A stretch of 64,000 nucleotides of DNA from Paenibacillus auburnensis (GCF_927798115.1 NZ_CAKMMG010000003.1:1-64000), one strand, 5' to 3'. Positions 51,521 through 61,146 are shown, counted from the stretch's first letter. Made by a program: numbers and translations. Notes: a model not told the origin generated them from the sequence alone.

Positions 51521-53294
51521 GGTCCATCACCTTCCTCTCTAAGGGAATCGTTACCGCCACTGTTGTTCCTTCTCCGGGACTGCTCTCCACCCGGATTCCG
51601 TACAGCTCGCCGTAGTGCATCTGAATCCGCGAAGCTACGTTGCTGAGCCCGATCCGCTCACCATGCGTCCACAGCCCGCCGCTTCGCACCTGGAGCCTTC
51701 CCTGCAGATCCGACAGCTTGTCCGGCGGCATCCCTATCCCGTTATCACGGATCATAATAACCGTGTTCTGTCCCTCTCGCTTTACCAGGACCTCCAGCTT
51801 CCAGGGTCCAGTCCTCTGTTCCAGGCCGTGAAAAAAAGCATTCTCCACAATCGGCTGCAGGCTCAGCTTCGGGATCAGGCTGCCGGCCGTGTCCTCATCC
51901 ACCGTGATGCTGTAATCAAGCCGGGCGGCAAAACGCTGCTGCTGAATCTGCATATAGTTATTCAGATGATTCAGCTCTGCCTGCAGCGGGGCCAGGTCCT
52001 CTGGCTCGCGGATGATGTAGCGGAACATGTCACTGAGTGATCTCAGTACACCATAGCTCTCCGCCGGGCTGTTCTTAAACAGCATGCTGCCGATCATCTG
52101 CAGTGTATTCTGCAGAAAATGCGGGTTGATCTGCGCCTGTAGCGCTTTGAGCTCGGCACTCTTTTTCTCCAGACTGATCAGATACTCCGTGCGGATATGC
52201 TCGCGGATGCGGTGCGACATCTGGTACAGCTTCGTCTCCAGGAAGCCTATCTCGTCCATCCGGCTGCTGAATTTCATCTCCCGCTCCTTCATCATACCGA
52301 AGCCCTGGATCGACCGGGTCAGACTGACAATCGGCGTTGCCACCCGCCAGGCCAGCAGCACCGCAAGCAGGATGGCTAATGCCACGGACACCGCCCCTAC
52401 AATCAGCCCGAAATTCATCGTCGCCAGCGCACTTTTATTGATCGAGCTGTTCGGAATCACGGTGACCAGCTTAAGGCCAACCGGATCTATCGTGTTGTAG
52501 AACACATATCCGTGGTCACTGCGGAAATATCCCTGAGTCTCCTGCGTACCGGCTACCCGGCTCAGCGTATCCTTGGACGGGCTGTCCCCCCAGGGCTGAT
52601 ACAGCACCTCACCGTCCGCACCGGCAATGAATACCGTATGGTCGCTGCCGCGGCCCAGCAGATTCAGGGTCTGATCGAGTACCCCCCAGCGGATGCCGAG
52701 CGAGATGCCGCCAAGCTTTTCCTGATTCTCAAAACGGTTAATGCTCCGCACGAGCTGGAACTTGCTGTCATCGCGGCTGTCCGAAGTAATCATGAAGTCC
52801 TTATCCTGATCAAATAGCAGCTTGTAGGGGGCCGGGATAGCGCCGGGTGATTCGATATCACTTTGCGAGGCATTGATGGTGAACAGCTTGTTATACTCTT
52901 TCAAGTACAGCTCCACCCCGATCACATGGTTGCCTGCGGAGTAGAACAGATTGGTCAGGGTATCTATAATATTTTTCTGCGCGGCAAATTGGCTGGACAG
53001 GGACGGCTCCTCGGCGTTTGCCAGATAATCGCTCAGGTGCGGGCTGATCAGCACGGTATAAATCAGATTGTTAAGCTGGGCGAACTGGTCCCCGAGATAG
53101 ATTCCGGTCCATTTCATATTGGAGAGATTCGTGCTGATGACCTCTGCCTCCATCGACCTGCGGCTGTTCTCTGCGGCCAGGCCGGTGATGGTGACGATCG
53201 GTACTACTGCAAGAATAATCATCGTCAGCATCAGCTTATTGCGGATACTTCGCCGGAAAGGCTCTATCAGTTTCATCATCCATTTCGTGAACAT
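51513..53294 (-). CDS. Sensor histidine kinase (YesM-like)
   Basis: This kinase of about 593 residues has one helix near the N-terminus (LMLTMIILAVVPIVTITGLA), a large extracellular Cache-type sensor region, a second helix near 290-315 (LIVGAVSVALAILLAVLLAW), a HAMP domain and a HisKA_7TM-type core with the phosphorylated His in LQAQINPHFLQNTLQMI and ATP-binding boxes IVENAFFHGLE and IRDNGIGMP. I chose the ATG at 53294; GGGAGG is twelve bases upstream, somewhat far, and an earlier start is possible. With the response regulator it forms a system sensing an extracellular sugar. Confidence 0.92.
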   Translation of the reverse strand: MFTKWMMKLIEPFRRSIRNKLMLTMIILAVVPIVTITGLAAENSRRSMEAEVISTNLSNMKWTGIYLGDQFAQLNNLIYTVLISPHLSDYLANAEEPSLSSQFAAQKNIIDTLTNLFYSAGNHVIGVELYLKEYNKLFTINASQSDIESPGAIPAPYKLLFDQDKDFMITSDSRDDSKFQLVRSINRFENQEKLGGISLGIRWGVLDQTLNLLGRGSDHTVFIAGADGEVLYQPWGDSPSKDTLSRVAGTQETQGYFRSDHGYVFYNTIDPVGLKLVTVIPNSSINKSALATMNFGLIVGAVSVALAILLAVLLAWRVATPIVSLTRSIQGFGMMKEREMKFSSRMDEIGFLETKLYQMSHRIREHIRTEYLISLEKKSAELKALQAQINPHFLQNTLQMIGSMLFKNSPAESYGVLRSLSDMFRYIIREPEDLAPLQAELNHLNNYMQIQQQRFAARLDYSITVDEDTAGSLIPKLSLQPIVENAFFHGLEQRTGPWKLEVLVKREGQNTVIMIRDNGIGMPPDKLSDLQGRLQVRSGGLWTHGERIGLSNVASRIQMHYGELYGIRVESSPGEGTTVAVTIPLERKVMDHA

Positions 53295-53364
53295 CGCTCT
53301 AGCTAACCTCCCGGTTTCAGTATTCATAGTCTGCCCATCGCAGAATGGATTCATATTAGCAAAA

Positions 53365-53394
53365 AACTAACGCCCCGGATAGCGGACGTTAGTT
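53365..53394 (-). terminator. Terminator of the GH30 gene
   Basis: On the minus strand AACTAACG and CGTTAGTT pair around a partly paired 14-base loop, followed by six T. It lies 18 bases after the GH30 stop codon. Confidence 0.85.
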
Positions 53395-53411
53395 CAGAAA
53401 TGCTCAGCCTT

Positions 53412-54782
53412 CTATGGGCCGAGCACAATCGTATGGAAGGATTCCGGCTCCAGCTCAAAAGCATACTCTGCAGAGCCGCTGTCCAAGTGCAGCATGCGTT
53501 TTTCCTTGTAGGGATTGGCCAGTACCAGCGTTACCCCGCCGTCAGGTGTGCGGAAGGCCACTGAATGTCCGCTCCAGGGTCCCTTAAGCCCCACCCGCAC
53601 CGAACCCGGCGCAGCGAAGCGGGAGAAGTGCTGCATCACATAATACTCCGGATTGATGATGGCAGCGTTTTGCCCGGGATCAATGGTCAGCATCGAGTTC
53701 TGCTCCCAACCCCAGGTGCTCCGCCCCTTCGGGGCAAGCGCCATGTTCCAGTAGATATAAGCATTCACGCCGTTTGTAAAATAATGCTGATACAGGCCAA
53801 ACACATATTTGGCATAAAACCATGTATTCTCCCCGTCCCCGCATTCATTCTCGGTCTGCATGTACCGCAGCTCGGGATAGCTCAGGGCGGTCCGCTGGAT
53901 CGCATGCTTGCCTGCCCACTGATAACCGACACCCTTGACATACTTGTAAGCCTCCGGATCACCGAGCACAACACCGGCAAAAGCGTCATGGTCGCTGGAC
54001 TTATGCTTCAGCCATTCATCCCAGGGCTCCGGCGCATTGATGGTACCCAGCCAGATTTCCGTGTCCAGTCCGTGGTCTGCAAAAGCCGGGCCCAGATAGT
54101 CACGAATGAATTCGCGCAGCTGCTCTCCGGTCCAGACACAGGAAGGAAACTTCTGGTCGGCCACCACTTCATTCTGCACATGCACCTGATGGATGGTGAT
54201 CTCTTCTTCCTTATAAGCCTGCACGAACTTGACGAAGTACAGCGCATAAGCCGCAAGATTCTCAGGTTCCCAGCGCAGCGTACCGTAGTTATAGGCCTTA
54301 GGGAATTTCATCCAGGTCGGCGGACTCCAGGGCGAAGCGAACAGCTTCAACTCCGGGTTCAGCGCCAGCGCTTCCCGGATATAGGGGATCAGATATTTCC
54401 GGTCACGCTCAATGGAGAAATGCTCCATCGCATAATCGCCGTCGGTCTCATTATGGCTGTACCATTCCAGCGCATAATCACTGGCGCCGATCGGCAGCCG
54501 ACAGATGCTGAAGCGCTGCTCTCCCTCCGGGTGAAACAGCGCGTGCATCACCCTGGCCCGTTCCTCTTCCGGTAAAGTCAGCAGCGCTTCGTACCCCAGC
54601 TCATTGAAGCAGCCGCCGAAGCCTTCCAGTATCTGATGCTGATCAGCGGTGATAGAGAGATTGGGCTTATTGGCCTTGGCGGGGCTATCGGACTTATCAG
54701 ACCCGCTGGGTTCAGGAGCTTCCTGCTCTACCCATGCTGCTTGTTCTGTACTTGCAAACCATCTAAGCTGTGTATTTGTCAT
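53412..54782 (-). CDS. GH30 glucosylceramidase-type glycosidase
   Basis: This 456-residue enzyme is of glycoside hydrolase family 30. The acid/base Glu is in VHVQNEVVADQKFPS near residue 195, and the nucleophile Glu in MQTENECGDGENTW near residue 300. FEGFGGCFNELGYEALLTLP near the start is the family's conserved first strand. There is no signal peptide, so it acts inside the cell, probably on beta-glucosides or beta-xylosides. I set the start at 54782 (MTNTQLRWFASTEQA) with AAGGAG upstream; the longer frame is unlikely. A cre-like site lies upstream. Confidence 0.9.
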   Translation of the reverse strand: MTNTQLRWFASTEQAAWVEQEAPEPSGSDKSDSPAKANKPNLSITADQHQILEGFGGCFNELGYEALLTLPEEERARVMHALFHPEGEQRFSICRLPIGASDYALEWYSHNETDGDYAMEHFSIERDRKYLIPYIREALALNPELKLFASPWSPPTWMKFPKAYNYGTLRWEPENLAAYALYFVKFVQAYKEEEITIHQVHVQNEVVADQKFPSCVWTGEQLREFIRDYLGPAFADHGLDTEIWLGTINAPEPWDEWLKHKSSDHDAFAGVVLGDPEAYKYVKGVGYQWAGKHAIQRTALSYPELRYMQTENECGDGENTWFYAKYVFGLYQHYFTNGVNAYIYWNMALAPKGRSTWGWEQNSMLTIDPGQNAAIINPEYYVMQHFSRFAAPGSVRVGLKGPWSGHSVAFRTPDGGVTLVLANPYKEKRMLHLDSGSAEYAFELEPESFHTIVLGP

Positions 54783-54855
54783 ATGTTTATTTTCACTCCT
54801 TACGGTGATAGGGGTCACGGTTCTTCCCATGCATCAGATATAGCATGCATCCGAA

Positions 54856-54869
54856 TGTTTGCGCTTACA
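54856..54869 (-). promoter_or_regulatory. cre-like site before the GH30 gene
   Basis: TGTAAGCGCAAACA on the minus strand matches the CcpA consensus TGWAANCGNTNWCA except at one position. It lies 74 bases before the GH30 start, in the divergent region shared with the MBL-fold gene, so either gene may be repressed by glucose. Confidence 0.65.
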
Positions 54870-55022
54870 TTATATCTCTAATCTGCTGGAGATGGATTGG
54901 ACAATCCGGCAGCCGGGAATTGGATTATTTTAATCTTGCCGGATGAAACGAACGGCGTTATGCTCACGTACAAAGACAATTGGAAATATTATGAATTCAA
55001 ATTTATGAAAAGAGGTCAAATT

Positions 55023-55958
55023 ATGTTTCATTCCCGGCATTTCAGCATACACCTGTTGGCTGAAGGTATTTATGCCCTGATAGCCACGGAACAGGGCGGG
55101 GCCATGAGCAATGCTGGCATCATGGATATGGGCGGTTATACGCTGATCTTTGACACCTTTAACACTCCGCAGGCCGGTAAAGACCTGCGCGAAGCGGCGC
55201 TCTATCTCCTTGACCAGCCGATCGGTTATGTCATCAACAGCCACTGGCATGGCGACCATGTCCGTGGCAATCAGTTCTTTTCCGATGAATTAATTGTATC
55301 CTCTAGCAGAACCAGAGAGCTGATGCAGGAAACACAGCCCCAGTGGCTGGCCCGGATGACACCGCTGCTGCCGCAACTGGAAGCGGACATTGCCGATGCC
55401 GCCGTCAAGTTATCTGCTGAGCCTGAGCAGGAAAAGCGGCTGCCGCTGGCTGCTGAACATAACTACCTCCTGGAAATCAGGGAATCGATAGAGACGCTCG
55501 CCGTCACCTATCCGGAGCTTACCTACGATCATCAGCTGACCTTCCATGGCTCTAAAAGAAGTGTCCGGCTACTGTCCCTTGGGCGGGCACACACGGAATG
55601 CGACTCGATTCTCTACTCCCCTGCTGATTCCCTCGTCTTCGCCGGAGATGTTATCGCTATCCGGAATCATCCGCTGTTCACAGACGGAGATCCGCACAGC
55701 TGGCTGAACGCGCTCAGCGCGCTGGAGAATTTGGGAGCTAAGCAGATTGTTCCAGGACATGGTCCCGTAGGCGATGCTGGCAGCATCATATGTATGCAGG
55801 AATACATAATGGATTTGTTGGCTGTCAGTCAACAATATCGAGGGCTGGAGCCGAAGCCGGATGCCGCGGGCATTCCGGTGCCTGAAGCTTACCGGGACTG
55901 GAGCGCCACTGGCGTATATTACCGCAACCTAGAGTTTCTGCTGAACAGGTCATTCTAA
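55023..55958 (+). CDS. MBL-fold metallohydrolase
   Basis: This 311-residue protein has the metallo-beta-lactamase fold. The first metal site is HWHGDH at residues 74-79; further ligands are His in GRAHTECDS near 190, Asp in FAGDVIAIR near 211 and His in VPGHGPVG near 243. There is no signal peptide. The group resembles SoxH/GloB-like hydrolases of unknown substrate rather than true beta-lactamases. I chose the ATG at 55023 with AGAGGT seven bases upstream; a longer frame begins at 54897. It is divergent from GH30 and ends before a strong hairpin. Confidence 0.87.
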   Translation: MFHSRHFSIHLLAEGIYALIATEQGGAMSNAGIMDMGGYTLIFDTFNTPQAGKDLREAALYLLDQPIGYVINSHWHGDHVRGNQFFSDELIVSSSRTRELMQETQPQWLARMTPLLPQLEADIADAAVKLSAEPEQEKRLPLAAEHNYLLEIRESIETLAVTYPELTYDHQLTFHGSKRSVRLLSLGRAHTECDSILYSPADSLVFAGDVIAIRNHPLFTDGDPHSWLNALSALENLGAKQIVPGHGPVGDAGSIICMQEYIMDLLAVSQQYRGLEPKPDAAGIPVPEAYRDWSATGVYYRNLEFLLNRSF

Positions 55959-56001
55959 AGGCAGTCAAGGCAGCCCTATGGGTTCCTTCGACAGAAAAAC
56001 T

Positions 56002-56044
56002 ACAGAGCAGCGTTTCTCCGGTTTTCCGAGAAACGCTGCTCTGT
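56002..56044 (+). terminator. Strong hairpin after the MBL-fold gene
   Basis: A perfect 17-bp stem (ACAGAGCAGCGTTTCTC and its complement) around a nine-base loop. It is not followed by a T run, so it may end transcription weakly or act in both directions. The bases from here to the GH3 gene (56045-56233) hold nothing else recognised. Confidence 0.6.
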
Positions 56045-56233
56045 GTGTTGTGGGCACTGCCGCTTACAATCAGCAGTGCCTGCGGACAATAGGTCTATCA
56101 TACTGGCGCGGACATAGTACACCATTCAGCTCAACAACAGGCTGATATGGATTCTATTGCACTTTCTACATCAGATTCTCTCTAAATCAAAGGTGATTTC
56201 GAATCAACTGTATTCTATACAACAGGCCAATAC

Positions 56234-58504
56234 TCATTCCTGTCTGGCCAGTGCGTTCAATTCCCGCAGATCCTCTGCCAGGTTCTCCTCGGTATACTTG
56301 CCTTGGCCGAAGCCGATCAGTGCCCGCAGCGGCATATATTTCATCATCGCGAGGAACATCTCCGGATTGTCCTCCATCGCACTTTCCAGGCCGAAGATAC
56401 TGCTGTAATGCTTCGCCTTGTCTGCAGTCAGCGGATTCGCCAGCAAATCGCCAACCGTGGTATTCCGGTGGAAATTCGCGGCAAGGCGTACTGTCGATTT
56501 CACTTCCAGCGGAGCGGTAAGACGGATATCGCGCGAAGACGCACCAATTAGAATGTTAAACACTCCGCTCTCCACATGCCAATCGCCCAGCTGCACGTTG
56601 TAGTAGGCGAACGAGCGCTTGTTCAGCGTAAATGAAACCTCGCGTGCCTCACCCGGCTGCAGTTCGATTTTTGCAAAACCCTTCAGCTCCCGGAGCGGAC
56701 GGATGACGCTGCTCTCCACATCACTAACATAGAGCTGCACCGTTTCTTTGCCGGGTCTGCTGCCGGTGTTCTTAACGGTAACCGTAACCTGTACCGTATC
56801 CGTATCCTCGATGCTGCCCTTATCCAGCAGCAAATCGCTGTATTCGAACGTTGTGTAGCTCAGCCCGAAGCCGAACGGGAACAGCGGCTCGATTTCTTTT
56901 TTATCATAATAACGGTAGCCGACAAACAGCCCTTCCTTGTACTCCACCTTATCCCCTTCACCGGGGAAGTTCAGGAACGAAGGATTGTCGCTCAGCTTCT
57001 GCGGGAAGGTCTCCGCCAGCTTGCCGCTGGGGCTTACTGCACCGAAGAGCAGATCGGCAACCGCGCCGCCAAATGCCTGCCCGCCAAGATAGCCTTCCAG
57101 CACTGCCTTGATTCGCAGAAGCCACGGCATTTCCACCGGTGAACCGTTGCTCAGCACAACGATAATATTGCCCTGCACCTCCGCTACCGCCTCGATCAGC
57201 GCCTGATGGCTGGCCGGAAGCGACAGATGGCTCCGGTCATAGCCTTCGGATTCATAACGGTCAGGCAATCCAAGGAACAGCACTGCCGTATCCGCTTTTG
57301 CCGCTGTATCCCGGGCTTCCTGCAGCATACGCTCATTGATCTCATCGCTGGACAGCTCGTATCCCTGCGCATACAGGAAGCTCACAGCCTCTCCGGCAAC
57401 AGCCTGCATCTCCGCAAAGGCATCATCCAGCTTCGTCGGATTAACATGCGAGCTGCCGCCCCCCTGATAACGCGGCTTCTTGGCGAATTCACCGATAATG
57501 GCAATGGTACCGGACTTTGAAAGCGGCAGCACATGGTCCTCATTCTTCAGCAGCACCATGCTCTCCCGAGCAACCTCACGCGCCAGCGCATGATGCGCTT
57601 CAGCATCAAAGGAGGCATCCTTCCGGCGGCCTTCCACGCTTTTGAAAATAAAGCCCAGCATCCGTTCCACTGCCTTATCCAAAGTCTCCATGGACAGCTC
57701 ACCGCTATTCACCGCGTTTACGATCTTGGCATCGCCAATTCCGCCGCTTGACGGCATTTCCAGCTCCAGCCCGGCCTGCAGCGCCTTCACCCGCTCATTC
57801 ACCGCACCCCAGTCGGACACGACAAAACCCTCAAAACCCCATTCATCGCGAAGCACCTTAGTCAGCAGTGTTTCACTCTCTGAGGCGTACTCACCGTTGA
57901 CCTGATTGTAGGAACACATTACGCTCCAAGGCTGACTCTGCTTCACGGTCCCTTCAAAGCTGGCCAGATAAATCTCGCGCAGGGTCCGCTCGTCAATGAC
58001 GGCGTCAACAGACATTCTGCGGTGCTCCTGGTTATTGGCGGCAAAATGCTTGAGCGAAGTGCCTACGCCCTGGCTCTGCACACCCGCCACATGGCTTGCC
58101 GCCATCTCCGAGGCTAAAAACGGGTCTTCCGAAAAATACTCAAAGTTCCGCCCGTTCAGCGGCGAACGCTTAATGTTGTTACCCGGACCCAGCAGCACGG
58201 CAACATTCTCCGCCTGACATTCCGCGCCAAGCGCTTGCCCTACCCGGCCGATCAGCTCACGATCCCAGGAGGAAGCGAGTCCGGCGGCAGACGGAAAACA
58301 GGTAGCTGGCACGCTGTCGTGCAGCCCCAGATGATCCGCGCTGCTCTGCTGCTTGCGCAGGCCATGCGGTCCGTCGGTTACCATGAGCGACGGAATGCCC
58401 AGCCGTTCAATTCCTTTCGTATGCCAAAAATCCAATCCGGAGCATAGTCCTGCTTTTTCTTCGAGTGTCATTTGTGAAATGAGGTGTTGAATGTTCGTTG
58501 TCAT
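56234..58504 (-). CDS. GH3 beta-glucosidase
   Basis: This 756-residue GH3 enzyme has the usual three domains: the TIM barrel to about residue 300 with the nucleophile Asp in [11 protein letters not shown] near residue 230, the alpha/beta sandwich to about 550 ([20 protein letters not shown]), and a fibronectin-III-like C-terminus ([20 protein letters not shown]). A final extension of about 80 residues ([20 protein letters not shown]) is seen in Paenibacillus-type members. No signal peptide, so intracellular. The ATG at 58504 follows GGAGGG at good spacing. It is divergent from an AraC regulator. Confidence 0.94.
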   Translation of the reverse strand: MTTNIQHLISQMTLEEKAGLCSGLDFWHTKGIERLGIPSLMVTDGPHGLRKQQSSADHLGLHDSVPATCFPSAAGLASSWDRELIGRVGQALGAECQAENVAVLLGPGNNIKRSPLNGRNFEYFSEDPFLASEMAASHVAGVQSQGVGTSLKHFAANNQEHRRMSVDAVIDERTLREIYLASFEGTVKQSQPWSVMCSYNQVNGEYASESETLLTKVLRDEWGFEGFVVSDWGAVNERVKALQAGLELEMPSSGGIGDAKIVNAVNSGELSMETLDKAVERMLGFIFKSVEGRRKDASFDAEAHHALAREVARESMVLLKNEDHVLPLSKSGTIAIIGEFAKKPRYQGGGSSHVNPTKLDDAFAEMQAVAGEAVSFLYAQGYELSSDEINERMLQEARDTAAKADTAVLFLGLPDRYESEGYDRSHLSLPASHQALIEAVAEVQGNIIVVLSNGSPVEMPWLLRIKAVLEGYLGGQAFGGAVADLLFGAVSPSGKLAETFPQKLSDNPSFLNFPGEGDKVEYKEGLFVGYRYYDKKEIEPLFPFGFGLSYTTFEYSDLLLDKGSIEDTDTVQVTVTVKNTGSRPGKETVQLYVSDVESSVIRPLRELKGFAKIELQPGEAREVSFTLNKRSFAYYNVQLGDWHVESGVFNILIGASSRDIRLTAPLEVKSTVRLAANFHRNTTVGDLLANPLTADKAKHYSSIFGLESAMEDNPEMFLAMMKYMPLRALIGFGQGKYTEENLAEDLRELNALARQE

Positions 58505-58519
58505 CAAGAGCCCTCCCTA

Positions 58520-58533
58520 AGATAGCGTTTTCT
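58520..58533 (-). promoter_or_regulatory. cre-like site between GH3 and AraC genes
   Basis: On the minus strand AGAAAACGCTATCT fits the CcpA consensus except at its first and last positions. It is only 16 bases before the GH3 start, so it may overlap the transcribed leader. Weak support. Confidence 0.4.
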
Positions 58534-58620
58534 TTTTTTCATTCTAACTTACTTTTCTCTGTATTTATGGCATTTTTATTTGATTTTTGGTATTTTAATT
58601 GGATAAGAGGGAGGGCTGGA

Positions 58621-59901
58621 ATGTTAAACTACTTGAAAGAAGCCGACGGTATTCCTTATATCTGCAGGCTGCTGTATGAGGCTTACCGGATACAGGTAAC
58701 CTGGCTGGACGCAGAAGACAATATCCGCCTGACGTTGCCTGCACTAGTAGAAGGACGTCCGGCCAAACCTGGCAGCAAGGGCCTGCTGGAGGAAATTATG
58801 GATGTTGTCCGCAGCAACAGGATATCCCAAAGCACTGAGGCCCACAGTCCGCTTCCGCTTGTGCACACCACCGGCTTTTTGGAGAATTGCTTATTACTCC
58901 GCCTTCCCGCTGACGGAGCACATTCCGGCGGAACGATCCTGCTCGGTCCTTCACTGTCCGCTCCCATTACGGAGGAGATGGCTGCCAGCCTGCTCTGCGA
59001 CTATAATCTTCCGCAGAGTCAACTGGAGAGCTGGCTTCGATATTACCGTAGCCTGCCAGTATTGAACCGGATGAGATGGTATCATGCTGCACTGCTGCTG
59101 TACACGCTTATCACCGGGCAGGCACTGTCTGTTACGGACCTGCTGCTGGCTTCGGCCATTCCGGAGCCGGCTGTGCATCCGGGTGACGGGCCGGATCTGG
59201 ACCTGTCTTACCGGCGCGAGAATGTGTGGCTGCACCATGACCCGATGCTGGAGCGGGAGATGTTCCGCCATATTGCCAGCGGGGATAAAGCCGGACTGCT
59301 GAGGGCCCAGGCTGCTTTTCCCGAAGAGAGTTTCGGTCTGCTGTCCAAGAAGAGCCAGCTGCGCAGCAAAAAGAATCTGGCCGTCTCCTCCATTACCCTG
59401 GCGACACGCGCAGCGATTGAAGGCGGCCTGTTCTGGGAAATCGCCTACACCCTCAGCGACTTCCATATCCAGCACATTGAGGAGTTAAAGGACATTCCGG
59501 CTGTGGACCGGGCCTTGAACGCCGCCCTGTGTGATTTCGCCGACCATGTGCGCGACAACCGCAGATCAAAGCTGTCCCGCACCGGGGCCCTGTGCCAGAA
59601 CTATATTTTTAACCATTTGTATGAAGAGCTTTCCTTAAGCAGGTTAGCTGAGATTGCCGGATTGAATGCCAGTTATCTTTCTCAATTGTTCAAAAAAGAA
59701 ACCGGACTTGCCATCAGCGACTATATCCAACGGGAGCGGATTGAGGAAGCCAAGCGCCTGACGGAGCTGCCAGGCATCACCCTGTCAGAGATCGCTACCC
59801 GGCTGCATTTTAACGATCAGAGCTATTTCACGAAGGTGTTTAAGAAATATACGGGGAAGACGCCAAGGCAGTACAGGCAGGAAAAGGGGAATCTTCTGTA
59901 G
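58621..59901 (+). CDS. AraC family transcriptional regulator
   Basis: This 426-residue regulator has a long N-terminal part (about residues 1-310) with no family I can name, beginning MLNYLKEADGIPYICRLLYE, similar in style to YesN-like regulators without a receiver. The last 100 residues are a double AraC HTH (LSRLAEIAGLNASYLSQLFK, then SEIATRLHFNDQSYFTKVFK). I chose the ATG at 58621 because GGAGGG is five bases before it. It is divergent from the GH3 gene and probably regulates it. Confidence 0.9.
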   Translation: MLNYLKEADGIPYICRLLYEAYRIQVTWLDAEDNIRLTLPALVEGRPAKPGSKGLLEEIMDVVRSNRISQSTEAHSPLPLVHTTGFLENCLLLRLPADGAHSGGTILLGPSLSAPITEEMAASLLCDYNLPQSQLESWLRYYRSLPVLNRMRWYHAALLLYTLITGQALSVTDLLLASAIPEPAVHPGDGPDLDLSYRRENVWLHHDPMLEREMFRHIASGDKAGLLRAQAAFPEESFGLLSKKSQLRSKKNLAVSSITLATRAAIEGGLFWEIAYTLSDFHIQHIEELKDIPAVDRALNAALCDFADHVRDNRRSKLSRTGALCQNYIFNHLYEELSLSRLAEIAGLNASYLSQLFKKETGLAISDYIQRERIEEAKRLTELPGITLSEIATRLHFNDQSYFTKVFKKYTGKTPRQYRQEKGNLL

Positions 59902-59972
59902 CCAACTTGAAAATTATGGTATGATTATTAGGAGATTTCCTCACACTATTTCCTAAAAGGAGCGATACCTAC

Positions 59973-60344
59973 TTGGGCATAGGCATTATTTTTATTGGTG
60001 TGGTTGCGTATATCATTGTGCAGGCCATTGTACGTGATAATGGAAGAGGCCGCAGAAGAAATCGGTACGGGGACAAAAGCGACTCTGCCGACAATTTTTT
60101 TTATACGGGTGCGAACCCGAATTTCTTCACTGGTGACGACAATCGTAATGATGATAACAGCAAAAATAGCGGACATCATGGACATCACAGTCATAACCAC
60201 GGCGGAAGCAGCTGGAGCGGCGGACATGATCACGGGCATGGCGGACACGGAGGCTGGGACAGCGGCGGTGGAGATTCCGGCGGCGGTGGCGGGGATTCTG
60301 GTGGCGGTGGCGGAGATTCCGGCGGCGGTGGTGGCGGGGATTAA
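59973..60344 (+). CDS. Membrane-anchored His- and Gly-rich protein (123 residues)
   Basis: The product starts with one hydrophobic helix (MGIGIIFIGVVAYIIVQAIV), then a basic patch (GRGRRRNRYG), an acidic Asn/Asp stretch, a His-rich stretch (GHHGHHSHNHGG near residues 67-78, HDHGHGGHGG near 84-93) and a tail of GGGGGDS repeats. The start is TTG behind AAGGAG. In the DNA the tail is a tandem repeat of about 21 bases. A metal-binding role for the histidines is plausible but not shown. No homologue is recognised. Confidence 0.7.
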   Translation: MGIGIIFIGVVAYIIVQAIVRDNGRGRRRNRYGDKSDSADNFFYTGANPNFFTGDDNRNDDNSKNSGHHGHHSHNHGGSSWSGGHDHGHGGHGGWDSGGGDSGGGGGDSGGGGGDSGGGGGGD

Positions 60345-60433
60345 CTCAAGTAGTAGCTAACCTCTCAGGCTGCACTCTAAACGGTCGTTTTTTTACGAAG
60401 CACTTATCCATAAGTTCCTAAACTTTAGGTCTT

Positions 60434-60525
60434 GACTTTCTATCCGAGAAAAATACTAAGATAAATATATCAGTGTGTAGCGATGACGCATGACCATCTG
60501 AACCGGGTCTTGCGTTTTTTTGTGT
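60434..60525 (+). promoter_or_regulatory. Promoter and terminator-like leader before the DUF2798 gene
   Basis: TTGACT at 60434, 16 bases, then TACTAA resembles a SigA promoter. About 30 bases on, GACGCATGACC pairs with GGGTCTTGCGTT, followed by seven T: a terminator-like hairpin (about 60484-60521), 70 bases before the DUF2798 start. This could be an attenuator leader, or a small independent RNA of about 60 nt. The rest of 60345-60590 shows nothing. Confidence 0.45.
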
Positions 60526-60590
60526 GATGTTGTGAAATATCCTGTACAAGAACGTCTTCCATCTGAAATCACATTTTGGAGATGACAAGC

Positions 60591-61091
60591 ATGCTGCAAG
60601 AAACAAGGTTACCAAGGAACAAACAAGAGGGTCTTCTCTTCCTATTGATTGTTTCGCTCATTTCAGTTAACACCATTGCTCCAACTATTGTGGGCCTGGA
60701 ACGCGGCTTTAGTAAAGAGGTTTATTTGGATACGCTGCAGATTCTTCCGGTCATGTGGATTATCGTAGTGTTGTTAGTTAAGTTCGTTGCCGGGCCAATT
60801 GTTGGCAGGCTTCTGCCAAAGTTCGTAGGGCAGACAGATGGATTTAATGCCAGAGTATTATTCAATATTGTTCTGAATGTATTGGTATTATCCCTCATAC
60901 TATCCATTATCGGAACTTGGGTGGGAACGAAGCAAATAAGCCTGGAGCCCTTTAGAAGCTTTCTTCATATCTGGCCTAGAAATTTCGGTGTAGCGTTCTG
61001 GATTGAAATGATAATTGCTCAGCCGATAGCACGATTCGCAATGAAGCTGCTGCATGCCAAGCAGGCTAAGCGCGCCGGAAGCATCAATTAA
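60591..61091 (+). CDS. DUF2798 family membrane protein
   Basis: This 166-residue protein has four membrane helices arranged as two similar halves. The first half contains EGLLFLLIVSLISVNTIAPT and the second FNIVLNVLVLSLILSIIGTW; each half has a later helix with the conserved style of DUF2798 (WPRNFGVAFWIEMIIAQPIA). The function of the family is not known. GGAG is nine bases before the ATG at 60591; a TTG five codons earlier is possible. It follows the terminator-like leader. Confidence 0.83.
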   Translation: MLQETRLPRNKQEGLLFLLIVSLISVNTIAPTIVGLERGFSKEVYLDTLQILPVMWIIVVLLVKFVAGPIVGRLLPKFVGQTDGFNARVLFNIVLNVLVLSLILSIIGTWVGTKQISLEPFRSFLHIWPRNFGVAFWIEMIIAQPIARFAMKLLHAKQAKRAGSIN

Positions 61092-61107
61092 ATTACGCGC
61101 TATAACA

Positions 61108-61146
61108 CACCCGCCTGGCAGCTTTCCACGCAGCTTGGCGGGTTTA
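61108..61146. terminator. Bidirectional terminator
   Basis: ACCCGCC...AGCT pairs with AGCT...GGCGGGT, followed by a short T run on the plus strand. It lies between the convergent DUF2798 and DUF5680 genes. Confidence 0.75.

Noticed and set aside
53365..53394. CTAACG/CGTTAG pairing here as another copy of the island motif
   Set aside because: The loop is longer, GC-rich and followed by six T, and no AGTCTAA box is nearby; it is an ordinary terminator of the GH30 gene that shares six bases by chance.
53565..54575. A 336-codon plus-strand frame opposite the GH30 gene
   Set aside because: Antisense shadow of the GH30 gene with both catalytic motifs on the other strand.
55023..55958. The MBL-fold protein as a beta-lactamase
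   Set aside because: It has no signal peptide and its neighbours are sugar genes; the HxHxDH motif alone only shows the fold.
56002..56044. A CRISPR-like or tandem repeat signal at the strong hairpin after the MBL-fold gene
   Set aside because: It is a single inverted repeat with no spaced copies; a terminator-like hairpin explains it.
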